The position numbers were made by a program, and so were the translations under genes. Below the pieces are notes generated by a model. The model saw only the letters and a program-made list of their open reading frames with translations. It was not told the origin of the DNA and did no database searches. Below, piece after piece: positions 1 to 5,983 of a DNA stretch of 5,983 nucleotides. The stretch spans positions 1 to 5,983 of the forward strand of contig JAUHXN010000185.1 in assembly GCA_030426865.1 (NCBI GenBank). The letters are read 5' to 3'. The DNA is from a bacterium (GTDB lineage: Bacteria; Bacteroidota; Ignavibacteria; Kapaibacteriales; UBA2268). How positions within the stretch are numbered: position 1 is the first letter of the stretch; every line of letters starts with the position of its first letter.

Positions 1-1444
1 TAAGAATTTCATCTGTTTTTTCAGTTTCATAGTCAAATTGTGCAAGAATTTTAAAGATCTTTTTAAAACCTTTCTCATTTCTATACAAGTAATTGTATAA
101 AGATTGACCACCAATAATAATTACTTTTACATTAACTTTTATTGGCTCTGGTTTCATTTGGCTTTCGCTCATTTGTAGATATGTAGCATAGGGCTGGATA
201 TCTAACTTATCATACAGCAATACATTTTTAATTGCCTTCCACGAAACGGCCTCTGAGAATAAATCATTTGCACTTACTATTAAGTAACCTTGATCTGCTT
301 GTAATATGGACCCTGCCTTAACTTTTGAAAAATCAGTCCTCCAATATCCTTTGGAATCAACAATTTTCTCAAAAGAGCCAAATAGATTTCCGTAAGTTGG
401 GTTATGTTCGATAATTACTGGTGCGCATACTGTATCAGTGTTATCAAGTATTATATTAACCGCAAATTTATCTATCACTTGTGATTCTATATCAATATTC
501 TTTGCCTTTGCTAATTTAGCTAGCTGATTATTTGATTGTTCAGCGGAAGGTAGAAAGTAACGGATATTATCTAGTATAAATTCTTTACCTGATTCAAGAT
601 AATCTTGTATAACTACGTGTTTTTTATATTTACTTTTTAGTTCTTTGAAACATAAGTTTATTATTGTTTCAGCTGTCATTCTATCAAAATTAGTTAATTC
701 TTCATGAAATGAATTGACCATCTCATTAGCAGATTCAGCTAATTCAATTAACTCTTCATGCAATTTGTTATAATCATCTGCGAGCTTAACAGCTTGTTGT
801 TCGGTGAGTTTCTTTTCTTTAACAAGTGATTCAAGTGATTCTATCTTATAAGCTTTTTCGTCAACCAAGACGAAAATATCTGGCTCGGGACTACCTTTAG
901 TATTCTCTATTTGTCCTCTTATAAACCCTTTACTTTTTAATTTTTCATCAAAAACTTCAATTAACTCTTTTTCTGAGTTCTGATAAGACTCGATTAATTC
1001 TTTCCTTTTTAATGTGTAGGGTTCTTCTTCGAATACACTACTAAGTCTTTCTAAAATATGCGTTATAGTATCTTGCATACTCTTCGAAAAACTAGATGCT
1101 TCTCCCCTGCTTAATTGTATAAGTTTGGGACGTGATTCATCTGAAAAGTTATTTACATAACAATAATCGAATAGTTCTGGACAATTACCTTTTCTTTGAG
1201 ATTTTTCAAGCATTTGCTTTACTGTAGTCATACGACCAGTACCAGATAGTCCGGTTACAAATATATTGTATCCTCTACTACCTCGTAAATCCGCACCAAG
1301 CTCGATTGCTTGGATTGCTCTAGGTTGACCAACTATATGGTTTAGGTGTTCTACTTCTTTCGTAGATCGAAAATTTAATTTCTTTTTATCGATTTGCCAC
1401 TTAAGTTGGGCAGGCTTTAGTTTTATTGCTTTAGGTTTTACCAC
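1..1444 (-). CDS. LonH/YcbZ-type AAA+ protease (Lon-like, AAA_32 family), C-terminal part cut by window edge
   Basis: This is the N-terminal 481 residues of a Lon-related ATP-dependent protease of the YcbZ/LonH type, which in this family degrades or remodels cytoplasmic proteins. Seen: an N-terminal 'VGQPRAIQAIELG' block (residues 38-50), then 'GYNIFV' leading into a Walker A-like loop GLSGTGRMT (65-73), in which Arg replaces the usual Lys, as is normal in this subfamily. A charged, Glu/Lys-rich helical insert follows (about 125-255). The family block NPTYGNLFG, then TDFSKVKAG and GYLIVSANDLF, then NYLYRNEKGFKKIFKILAQFD come near the window edge. The Ser-Lys protease domain would lie beyond the edge, so its catalytic residues cannot be checked. 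The start is a GTG directly after an in-frame TAA, which rules out anything longer; the next in-frame ATG lies inside the Walker loop. No Shine-Dalgarno sequence is visible, and the gene follows nuoI after 10 nt, so translational coupling is likely. Family members usually run about 580-820 residues. Family assignment is confident; the substrate is unknown. Confidence 0.87.
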   Translation of the reverse strand, partial: MVKPKAIKLKPAQLKWQIDKKKLNFRSTKEVEHLNHIVGQPRAIQAIELGADLRGSRGYNIFVTGLSGTGRMTTVKQMLEKSQRKGNCPELFDYCYVNNFSDESRPKLIQLSRGEASSFSKSMQDTITHILERLSSVFEEEPYTLKRKELIESYQNSEKELIEVFDEKLKSKGFIRGQIENTKGSPEPDIFVLVDEKAYKIESLESLVKEKKLTEQQAVKLADDYNKLHEELIELAESANEMVNSFHEELTNFDRMTAETIINLCFKELKSKYKKHVVIQDYLESGKEFILDNIRYFLPSAEQSNNQLAKLAKAKNIDIESQVIDKFAVNIILDNTDTVCAPVIIEHNPTYGNLFGSFEKIVDSKGYWRTDFSKVKAGSILQADQGYLIVSANDLFSEAVSWKAIKNVLLYDKLDIQPYATYLQMSESQMKPEPIKVNVKVIIIGGQSLYNYLYRNEKGFKKIFKILAQFDYETEKTDEIL

Positions 1445-1454
1445 TTAATCAGTA

Positions 1455-1934
1455 TTATTTATATTGTCTTAAAAACTCAAGTCTATCTTGAAGTTTTGCT
1501 TTTGGTACTAGAAGTTCTTCTTTGCCTAATATTGCTTCTTGAGGGCTAGTATATACGATTTCATAATCTTTACTCATTACTATTGCTTCCTCAGGACAAA
1601 CTTCTTCACAATAAGAACAAAATATACATCTAAGCATGTTTATTTCAAACTTTTCTGGATATCTCTCTTTTTCTTTAGGGGTTTCACCTGCTTGTACTTC
1701 TATAGCCAATGCTGGACAAGCAACACATCGTTCGCCACCGTCTTCTTCCACTAAGACTGGTCTACCTCTGAATGAACCTGTGGGCTCCCATCTTTGCTCT
1801 GGATATTGCCTAACAAAATCTTTAGGTTTAAACATTTGTCTGAAAGTTATGCCTAAACCCCTGGCAATTTCAGGAATGTACATTTTTTCCCAAAATGTTA
1901 GTCTTTCTGCTTCTGTATTTTTTCTATTATTCAT
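1455..1934 (-). CDS. nuoI: NADH-quinone oxidoreductase subunit I (ferredoxin-like), with disrupted first 4Fe-4S motif
   Basis: NuoI is the 8Fe-8S ferredoxin-like subunit of complex I; in the family it holds clusters N6a and N6b and passes electrons from NuoG to N2 on NuoB. Seen: an N-terminal amphipathic stretch with [17 protein letters not shown] (about 12-28), the family's membrane-facing segment, then YPEQ, a [14 protein letters not shown] lead-in and the second cluster motif C103-I-F-C106-S-Y-C109-E-E-V-C113-P, which is intact. The first motif is not: family members read C-x2-C-x2-C-x3-C-P, whereas here C70-V-A-C73 runs straight into P74-A-L-A-I. The frame is open and both flanks align well, so the change equals a 7-residue in-frame loss. 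Because the two motifs swap their fourth ligands in this fold, one ligand of each cluster is missing. Length is 159 residues, near normal. The ATG follows nuoH by 20 nt, with only a weak purine-rich upstream stretch. Identity is secure; function in electron transfer is questionable unless the deletion is an assembly artefact. Confidence 0.93.
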   Translation of the reverse strand: MNNRKNTEAERLTFWEKMYIPEIARGLGITFRQMFKPKDFVRQYPEQRWEPTGSFRGRPVLVEEDGGERCVACPALAIEVQAGETPKEKERYPEKFEINMLRCIFCSYCEEVCPEEAIVMSKDYEIVYTSPQEAILGKEELLVPKAKLQDRLEFLRQYK

Positions 1935-1954
1935 TTTTTTCTACTTTATTATGA

Positions 1955-3019
1955 TTATAAACCGAAGAATATAATTACTGCTGCTGTTACAAATAGGTTA
2001 ATAATTGATAGAGGGAGCAATACTTTCCATCCTAAATTCATTAGTTGATCATATCTAAATCTAGGAACAGTCCAACGAACCCAAATAAAGAATATGATGA
2101 ATATCATTAGTTTTGTAAAGAATGAACCGAACTGTAATAAAGCTCTTGTCCAAGTACCTTCAATAAATCCAAGTGAATCCCAAAATTCAGGGAAAGGTAA
2201 ACTCCAACCACCAAAGTAAAGTAATGCAATGAATGCTGAAGCAGTTGCCATATTTGCGTACTCAGCCAAAAAGAACATACCGAATTTCATACCACTATAT
2301 TCAGTATTATATCCACCAACTAATTCAGGTTCAGCTTCGGGTAAATCAAAAGGAGTTCTATTAGTCTCAGCAAATGATGAAACTAAAAATATTATGAATC
2401 CTAATGGTTGTAAAAACACCATCCAACGTAATCCAAACCAACCTTCTCTTTGAAATATAATAATTTCATTTAGATTTAGAGAACCAGCAATTAAAACAAC
2501 GCCTAATAATGATAACCCCATAGACAATTCATAAGAAATCATCTGTGCAGCAGAACGCAATCCTCCAAGTAATGAATACTTTGAGTTTGATGCCCAACCA
2601 GCGAGAGTAATACCATATACACCAATCGAAGTCATAGCTAAAATAAACAATACACCAATATTAATATTAGGTGCAATCCCCCAATAGACAGTTCTTTCAC
2701 CTATAGTAACGTAGTGAGCATAAGGAATAACAGCATATACACCAATTGCAACTGCTAACGTAAGCAATGGCGCAAGTCTATGAAAACCTTGATGAGCAGC
2801 TTTAGGTACTAAGTCCTCTTTCATAAATAGTTTTACAACATCTGCAATCGGTTGTAATAGTCCCATTGGTCCAACCCTATTTGGTCCAACACGGTTTTGA
2901 ATCCAAGCTGATATTTTTCTTTCTAAATAAACTTCTACAGAAGCCATTACTAGTACTATATTTATAATAATAGCAGCTTTAATTCCAAATTCAATTAGTG
3001 TAAACGTTAAATCGCTCAT
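1955..3019 (-). CDS. nuoH: NADH-quinone oxidoreductase subunit H (membrane)
   Basis: NuoH is the integral membrane subunit of complex I that, with NuoB and NuoD, forms the quinone chamber and links the peripheral arm to the proton-pumping arm. Seen: 354 residues, a usual length, with about eight hydrophobic segments (for example 11-30, 82-100, 121-141, 165-185, 200-215, 250-270, 302-316, 333-352). Family motifs are intact: E33-R-K, QNRVGPNRVGP (41-51), the loop GWASNSKYSLLGGLRSAAQ (141-159) ending in ISYE, and the acidic quinone-chamber loop from AETNRTPFDLPEAEPELVGG (218-236) to FFLAEY. No key acidic residue appears to be missing. The ATG lies 7 nt after the nuoG stop; an AAAGG stretch at the end of nuoG may serve as a weak ribosome binding site, which suggests coupling. 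The gene looks fully functional, in contrast to the neighbouring nuoI. Confidence 0.97.
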   Translation of the reverse strand: MSDLTFTLIEFGIKAAIIINIVLVMASVEVYLERKISAWIQNRVGPNRVGPMGLLQPIADVVKLFMKEDLVPKAAHQGFHRLAPLLTLAVAIGVYAVIPYAHYVTIGERTVYWGIAPNINIGVLFILAMTSIGVYGITLAGWASNSKYSLLGGLRSAAQMISYELSMGLSLLGVVLIAGSLNLNEIIIFQREGWFGLRWMVFLQPLGFIIFLVSSFAETNRTPFDLPEAEPELVGGYNTEYSGMKFGMFFLAEYANMATASAFIALLYFGGWSLPFPEFWDSLGFIEGTWTRALLQFGSFFTKLMIFIIFFIWVRWTVPRFRYDQLMNLGWKVLLPLSIINLFVTAAVIIFFGL

Positions 3020-3026
3020 ATTCTAT

Positions 3027-4826
3027 TTAGCCTTTATATTTAACTATTTTCTGTGTTTGTTGAGGTTTCAAATAATGTGATACATAGTTGACATGTTTAG
3101 GATCAGGATTATTACCTTTACCTAGTTCTAGTCCTTGATACTCATCAAGTTTTTTATAATCCATATCATTGAAGTTCGAATGATTCTCTACTATCTCTGC
3201 GAAAACATTTGCTGATTTAGTATAGTTCCAATCTTTACCTAGTTCTTTAGCTATACTTTGAAGTATTTTCCAACTTTGTCTTGAGTCTCTGATTTCATGA
3301 TTAGTCCACCGGTCATTATCAGCACCAAATTTATCTAATCTACTCATCTTCATACCCATATATCTGAAGTTTTCTTTAGTAACTAATGCTGGGGTAAAGT
3401 GCTGTACTCTACCATTTAAATTAGTATATGTACCTTCAATCTCAGCGAATGTCGATGCAGGGAATACTACATCTGCGAAGTTATTAATCTTTTTATTAGA
3501 ATTATATGAATGTACTGCTAAGAAACTTAAATTACCTAGTTGTTCTAGTATTTCAGGATAATCCTCAAAGTCTTCTTCCATCACGTACATTGCACGAATT
3601 TCACCATTCTTCAATTTAGAAGCTAGTTCATCAGCTTTTATTTTAGAATTATTACCAATCCCTAACTCTTCAACACCTTTAGTATTAGGCGTCAAATCTG
3701 CAACACCTAATAAGTCGTCAATGCGTGATTCGTCAGTATGAGAATAGTATAGAACATTTTGAGTATTAGAAATTTCATTTGCAAATTTGTTAAAGATGTA
3801 ATTATCTTCATTTGTCGCTTTAGAAGAAGCTACAAATACAATCTGATCACCTTTGAAGTTGTTTAATTTACCTGCAGAATAACTTATTGCTTCTTCCCAA
3901 GTTACTTCTTCTAATAATCCTTCATTATTTATTAACGGTTTTGTAACACGATTTTTATTTACGAAATCATAACTCAGACGAGCATCATCTCTTAACCAAT
4001 ATTTATTTACGTACATATTGTTTCTAGGCGTAATACGTAATATCTCATTATTACGTACACCTAAATTAATATTAGTTCCTGTTCCATCAAAATGAGAAAT
4101 ACTTTCATTTGATGAAAGTTCCCATACTCTAGCTTCAAATCTGAAATCTGGACTAGTTAGAGCTCCAACAGGACAAATATCGATTACATTCATTGAATAA
4201 GGAGAATCGAATGTAGTTCCATCAAATAATTCGATAGTTACATGATCGCCTCTTTGAACAAATGTTAAAACATCTTGTTTAGCTACTTCTTTTGCAAAAC
4301 GGATACATCTAGAGCAAGAAATACATCTTTCAGCATCAAATACAACATTTGGACCCCATACTTGACGTTTGGGTTTATGATTTTTAACTTCTTCGAATCT
4401 ACTTTGACCTTTAGAATGGATGAATGAATACTCTTGTAATTTACATTCACCAGCTTCATCACAAATTGGGCAATCAAGAGGGTGGTTAATTAGTAAGAAT
4501 TCCATAACAGCTTCTTGTGATTCGATAGCTTCATCAGAAATTGATTTTACTACCATCCCGTCTTGAACTGGTGAAGCACAAGCAATTTGCATTTTAGGAA
4601 TAAAGTTTATTTTCTTATTTCCATTTTCATCTAATTCGAAATTCCCTTCTCTATCTCTAGCAGGCATTCCAACCTGAACTAAGCACATTCTACAATTACC
4701 AGCTACTGGTAATTCAGGGTGCCAACAGAAATGAGGAACAGCTAACCCATTATCATAGGCTGCTTCTATTATTGTTTTTCCTGGCTTTGTTTCTATAAGC
4801 TGGCCATCAAATTCAAATTGAGGCAT
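3027..4826 (-). CDS. nuoG: NADH-quinone oxidoreductase subunit G (iron-sulfur), N7-lacking form
   Basis: NuoG is the large iron-sulfur subunit of the complex I peripheral arm and relays electrons from NuoF towards NuoI. Seen in order: a 2Fe-2S ferredoxin domain with C34, C45, C48 and C83 (cluster N1b); the N5 motif H115-x3-C119-x2-C122-x5-C128; and the N4 motif C168-I-S-C171-S-R-C174 with C218 in DICPVGAL. Next comes a degenerate molybdopterin-oxidoreductase-like domain (about 230-540) with the recognisable YWLRDDARLSYDF and AEIEGTYTNLNGRVQ stretches. The extra N7 Cys set found in some bacteria after residue 230 is absent: WELSSNESISHFDGTGTNI has no Cys. At 599 residues it is shorter than many bacterial NuoG proteins, the shortening being at the C-terminal end. 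An insert of about 20 residues (about 54-76) separates the third and fourth N1b ligands, a form I associate with some FCB and Verrucomicrobia-type proteins. The ATG is preceded by a strong GGAGAAGG. It starts the G-H-I trio after a 102-nt gap. Confidence 0.96.
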   Translation of the reverse strand: MPQFEFDGQLIETKPGKTIIEAAYDNGLAVPHFCWHPELPVAGNCRMCLVQVGMPARDREGNFELDENGNKKINFIPKMQIACASPVQDGMVVKSISDEAIESQEAVMEFLLINHPLDCPICDEAGECKLQEYSFIHSKGQSRFEEVKNHKPKRQVWGPNVVFDAERCISCSRCIRFAKEVAKQDVLTFVQRGDHVTIELFDGTTFDSPYSMNVIDICPVGALTSPDFRFEARVWELSSNESISHFDGTGTNINLGVRNNEILRITPRNNMYVNKYWLRDDARLSYDFVNKNRVTKPLINNEGLLEEVTWEEAISYSAGKLNNFKGDQIVFVASSKATNEDNYIFNKFANEISNTQNVLYYSHTDESRIDDLLGVADLTPNTKGVEELGIGNNSKIKADELASKLKNGEIRAMYVMEEDFEDYPEILEQLGNLSFLAVHSYNSNKKINNFADVVFPASTFAEIEGTYTNLNGRVQHFTPALVTKENFRYMGMKMSRLDKFGADNDRWTNHEIRDSRQSWKILQSIAKELGKDWNYTKSANVFAEIVENHSNFNDMDYKKLDEYQGLELGKGNNPDPKHVNYVSHYLKPQQTQKIVKYKG

Positions 4827-4830
4827 TTTA

Positions 4831-4838
4831 CCTTCTCC
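4831..4838 (-). promoter_or_regulatory. Ribosome binding site of nuoG
   Basis: On the minus strand GGAGAAGG lies 4 nt before the nuoG ATG. It is the only strong Shine-Dalgarno-like sequence among the gene starts visible here. It fixes the nuoG start and fits a gene that begins its own translation unit, whereas the downstream genes appear to depend on coupling. Confidence 0.75.
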
Positions 4839-4854
4839 AGATTATATAATTATT

Positions 4855-4883
4855 AAGGTTTTAGAATATTGTTATAAAACCTT
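4855..4883. repeat. Perfect 9-bp inverted repeat in the nuoG upstream gap
   Basis: The arms AAGGTTTTA (4855-4863) and TAAAACCTT (4875-4883) are exact inverse complements separated by 11 nt. They lie in the only sizeable gap of the window, 29 nt upstream of the nuoG start and about 45 nt after the HisA-like gene stops. On the minus strand the second arm is followed by AATAATTATATAAT and not by a T-run, so a classical intrinsic terminator is not supported. It could be a regulator's binding site, an mRNA processing or stabilising hairpin, or chance in AT-rich DNA. No regulator is identifiable from the window. Confidence 0.5.
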
Positions 4884-4928
4884 TGCAAAATACAATTTTT
4901 TTTGAATTTTTACAGAATTGTTCAGAAA

Positions 4929-5543
4929 TTATATTGCAAATTGTGCTTTCTCAGCAATTCGCCATAGTAATTGACCTGCAAAATGGACTCCATAATACTC
5001 TTTTCCTAAGTAAACACTATCTATGTTTGTGTCTATTTGATTCATTTCTATTAAATCTAAAGTATTACATTTAGAATTAATTATTGAGATTTTAGTTTCA
5101 CTACCTAAATTAATATTTTTTAGATTCTTTTGTTCGAAATCTATCATTACCCTTTTAAAAGGATCTAATGAATGTTCTTTTAATTTAGATATTTTAATTA
5201 TTGGAATTGAGGAAGGAATAATATGAGAATTTTTAATAGGTATAAATATTCTACTGGTTGATAATTGACTAGATCTAATCAATTCATCAATATTCTCTGA
5301 TTCAGTAAGGATTTGTATAGGAATATCTAGTATTTCATTAATTTTATTAACCAAGTCAAAAGTTTCGTTACTCACATCAATATGTATTAATAACGACTTG
5401 TTATTTTCTTCACGGAATAATTTAGCTAATTCAATTGGGTTATTCTTAAAGTAGGATTCAATTTTTTTAAACTCAGGCAAACCACTTATCGAATATTTAG
5501 ATTTACCATTTTCAACGTATAAAGATGGAATAGGAAGAATCAT
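4929..5543 (-). CDS. HisA-related (beta/alpha)8-barrel protein, degenerate, probable pseudoenzyme
   Basis: I read this 204-residue protein as a diverged relative of HisA, the histidine-pathway isomerase. Seen: an N-terminal strand PSLYVENGK (6-14) that aligns with the HisA pattern P-A-I-D-L-x-x-G-K; NPIELAKLFREENNKSLLIHID (35-56), matching the HisA segment that leads into strand 2; and a C-terminal IDSVYLGKEYY...GQLLWRIAEKAQF (about 174-202), matching the G-[KR]-A-x-Y-E-x-R-F-P-x-Q-x-[IL]-W-R-x-A-E ending of HisA-related proteins I recall from the Chlorobi/Ignavibacteria side. Missing: the first catalytic Asp (Tyr9 stands there), the GGG phosphate loop near strand 3 (ILTESENIDELIRS instead), and about 40 residues of the usual 240-250, apparently from the strand 5-8 region. 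D135 in VMIDFE may correspond to the second catalytic Asp, but this is uncertain. It overlaps the ruvA stop as ATGA, so the two are probably translationally coupled. No other his gene is nearby. Histidine synthesis activity is unlikely; the actual role is unknown. Confidence 0.62.
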   Translation of the reverse strand: MILPIPSLYVENGKSKYSISGLPEFKKIESYFKNNPIELAKLFREENNKSLLIHIDVSNETFDLVNKINEILDIPIQILTESENIDELIRSSQLSTSRIFIPIKNSHIIPSSIPIIKISKLKEHSLDPFKRVMIDFEQKNLKNINLGSETKISIINSKCNTLDLIEMNQIDTNIDSVYLGKEYYGVHFAGQLLWRIAEKAQFAI

Positions 5544-5983
5544 TTCAAAGTAAACTTTAATGCTAGTTTTATTAAATCTTCTGAAGAATAATTAACATTA
5601 TCCATTTGTTTCAATGCTGAATTAACTGCCTTTGTAGCCATAGACTTATTATAACCAAGACTTTCTAGAGCTAGTGTTGCTTCTTCTACTGAATCATTTT
5701 TAGGTGTTATATTTCCTTCATCTTGAATAGATAATTTATTAAATTTATCTTTCAATTCAACAATTAATCTTTCCGCTGTTTTTTTACCTATTCCTGGTAA
5801 TTTTTGGAGTAAAGTAGTGTTAGCAGTTAATATAGCTGATTTAAAATCGCTAAGCGAAATTCCTGAAAGTATTCCAATTCCACTTTTGGGTCCTATACCT
5901 GATACTGAAATAAGTAGTCTAAAAAGCTGCCTTTCACTTTCCGAATGAAATCCGTAAAGAGTAATACTATCCTCTCTAACTAT
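5540..5983 (-). CDS. ruvA: Holliday junction branch migration protein RuvA, N-terminal part cut by window edge
   Basis: RuvA tetramers bind Holliday junctions and load the RuvB motor for branch migration during recombinational repair. The frame is open from the right edge, giving the C-terminal 147 residues of about 200. Seen, numbered from the first visible residue: VREDSITLYGFHSESERQLF (2-21), the end of domain I and entry to domain II; a first helix-hairpin-helix SVSGIGPKSG (26-35) and ILSGIS; a second helix-hairpin-helix LPGIGKKTAERLIVELKD (62-79); an Asn/Ser/Asp-rich flexible linker (about 82-97); and the RuvB-binding domain III beginning SVEEATLALESLGY (98-111). All DNA-binding hairpins in the visible part look intact. 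Only the OB-fold part of domain I is missing, because of the window edge. Its TGA overlaps the ATG of the next gene. No ruvB or ruvC is seen in the window. Confidence 0.96.
   Translation of the reverse strand: MVREDSITLYGFHSESERQLFRLLISVSGIGPKSGIGILSGISLSDFKSAILTANTTLLQKLPGIGKKTAERLIVELKDKFNKLSIQDEGNITPKNDSVEEATLALESLGYNKSMATKAVNSALKQMDNVNYSSEDLIKLALKFTLK

Noticed and set aside
824..843. Short tandem repeat (AGTGATTCA type)
   Set aside because: It only encodes a local Glu-Ser-Leu repetition in the helical insert of the Lon-like protein; two units, no sign of a functional repeat.
1539..1974. Plus-strand open frames opposite nuoI
   Set aside because: They lie antisense to a clearly recognised gene, have no family resemblance and no ribosome binding site; they are shadows of nuoI.
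2229..2453. Plus-strand open frame opposite nuoH
   Set aside because: Antisense shadow of the strongly conserved nuoH loop region, with no sign of a real protein.
4283..4477. Second minus-strand frame inside nuoG
   Set aside because: Out-of-frame shadow of the N4/N5 iron-sulfur region of nuoG; low-complexity Lys/Leu/Val composition.
4841..4846. TATAAT on the minus strand as a -10 box for nuoG
   Set aside because: Transcription would begin inside the nuoG Shine-Dalgarno sequence, and no fitting -35 hexamer lies 16-18 nt upstream; TATAAT-like hexamers are common in such AT-rich DNA.
4855..4883. Intrinsic terminator for the ruvA/HisA-like transcript
   Set aside because: The stem is A/T-rich with only two G-C pairs and is followed on the minus strand by AATAATTATATAAT, not by a T-run.
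4894..4910. T-run near the end of the HisA-like gene, as a terminator or slippage site
   Set aside because: It is an A-run on the gene strand, non-coding and without an adjacent stem; consistent with AT-rich intergenic DNA.
4883..5074. Plus-strand frame over the nuoG gap and the end of the HisA-like gene
   Set aside because: Hydrophobic, Phe/Leu-rich translation of AT-rich antisense DNA; no homology recognised and most of it overlaps a better supported gene.

Overview
The window is an AT-rich (roughly one-third G+C), densely packed bacterial chromosome segment in which every supported gene lies on the minus strand. Read in the direction of transcription, from the right edge to the left, the order is: ruvA (5' end cut by the window), a small HisA-like barrel protein, nuoG, nuoH, nuoI, and a LonH/YcbZ-type AAA+ protease gene (3' end cut by the window). 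The HisA-like gene overlaps ruvA by 4 nt. The only non-coding stretch above 25 nt is the 102-nt gap in front of nuoG. There are no RNA genes, mobile elements or CRISPR arrays, and no gene-free stretch over 300 bases.

The three nuo genes encode part of proton-pumping NADH:quinone oxidoreductase (complex I). NuoG carries electrons from the NADH end, NuoI should carry them through N6a and N6b towards N2, and NuoH anchors the peripheral arm and forms part of the quinone chamber. The genes sit as a tight G-H-I trio (7 and 20 nt spacers), but no nuoF or nuoJ flanks them, so the remaining subunits must be encoded elsewhere. The most striking feature is NuoI: its first 4Fe-4S motif is collapsed to C-x-x-C-P, consistent with a clean 7-residue in-frame deletion that removes two cluster ligands. 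The second odd gene is the HisA-like protein, which keeps the C-terminal signature of a HisA-related family but has lost the N-terminal catalytic Asp and the phosphate-binding glycine loop. It looks like a pseudoenzyme or a repurposed barrel.

Taxonomy is uncertain. The style of NuoG and of the HisA-related protein recalls the FCB superphylum (Ignavibacteria/Kapabacteria/Chlorobi side), but this rests on remembered family resemblance and was not searched. I see no undescribed multi-gene defence or mobile system here; the candidates for novelty are the altered NuoI and the degenerate HisA-like protein.
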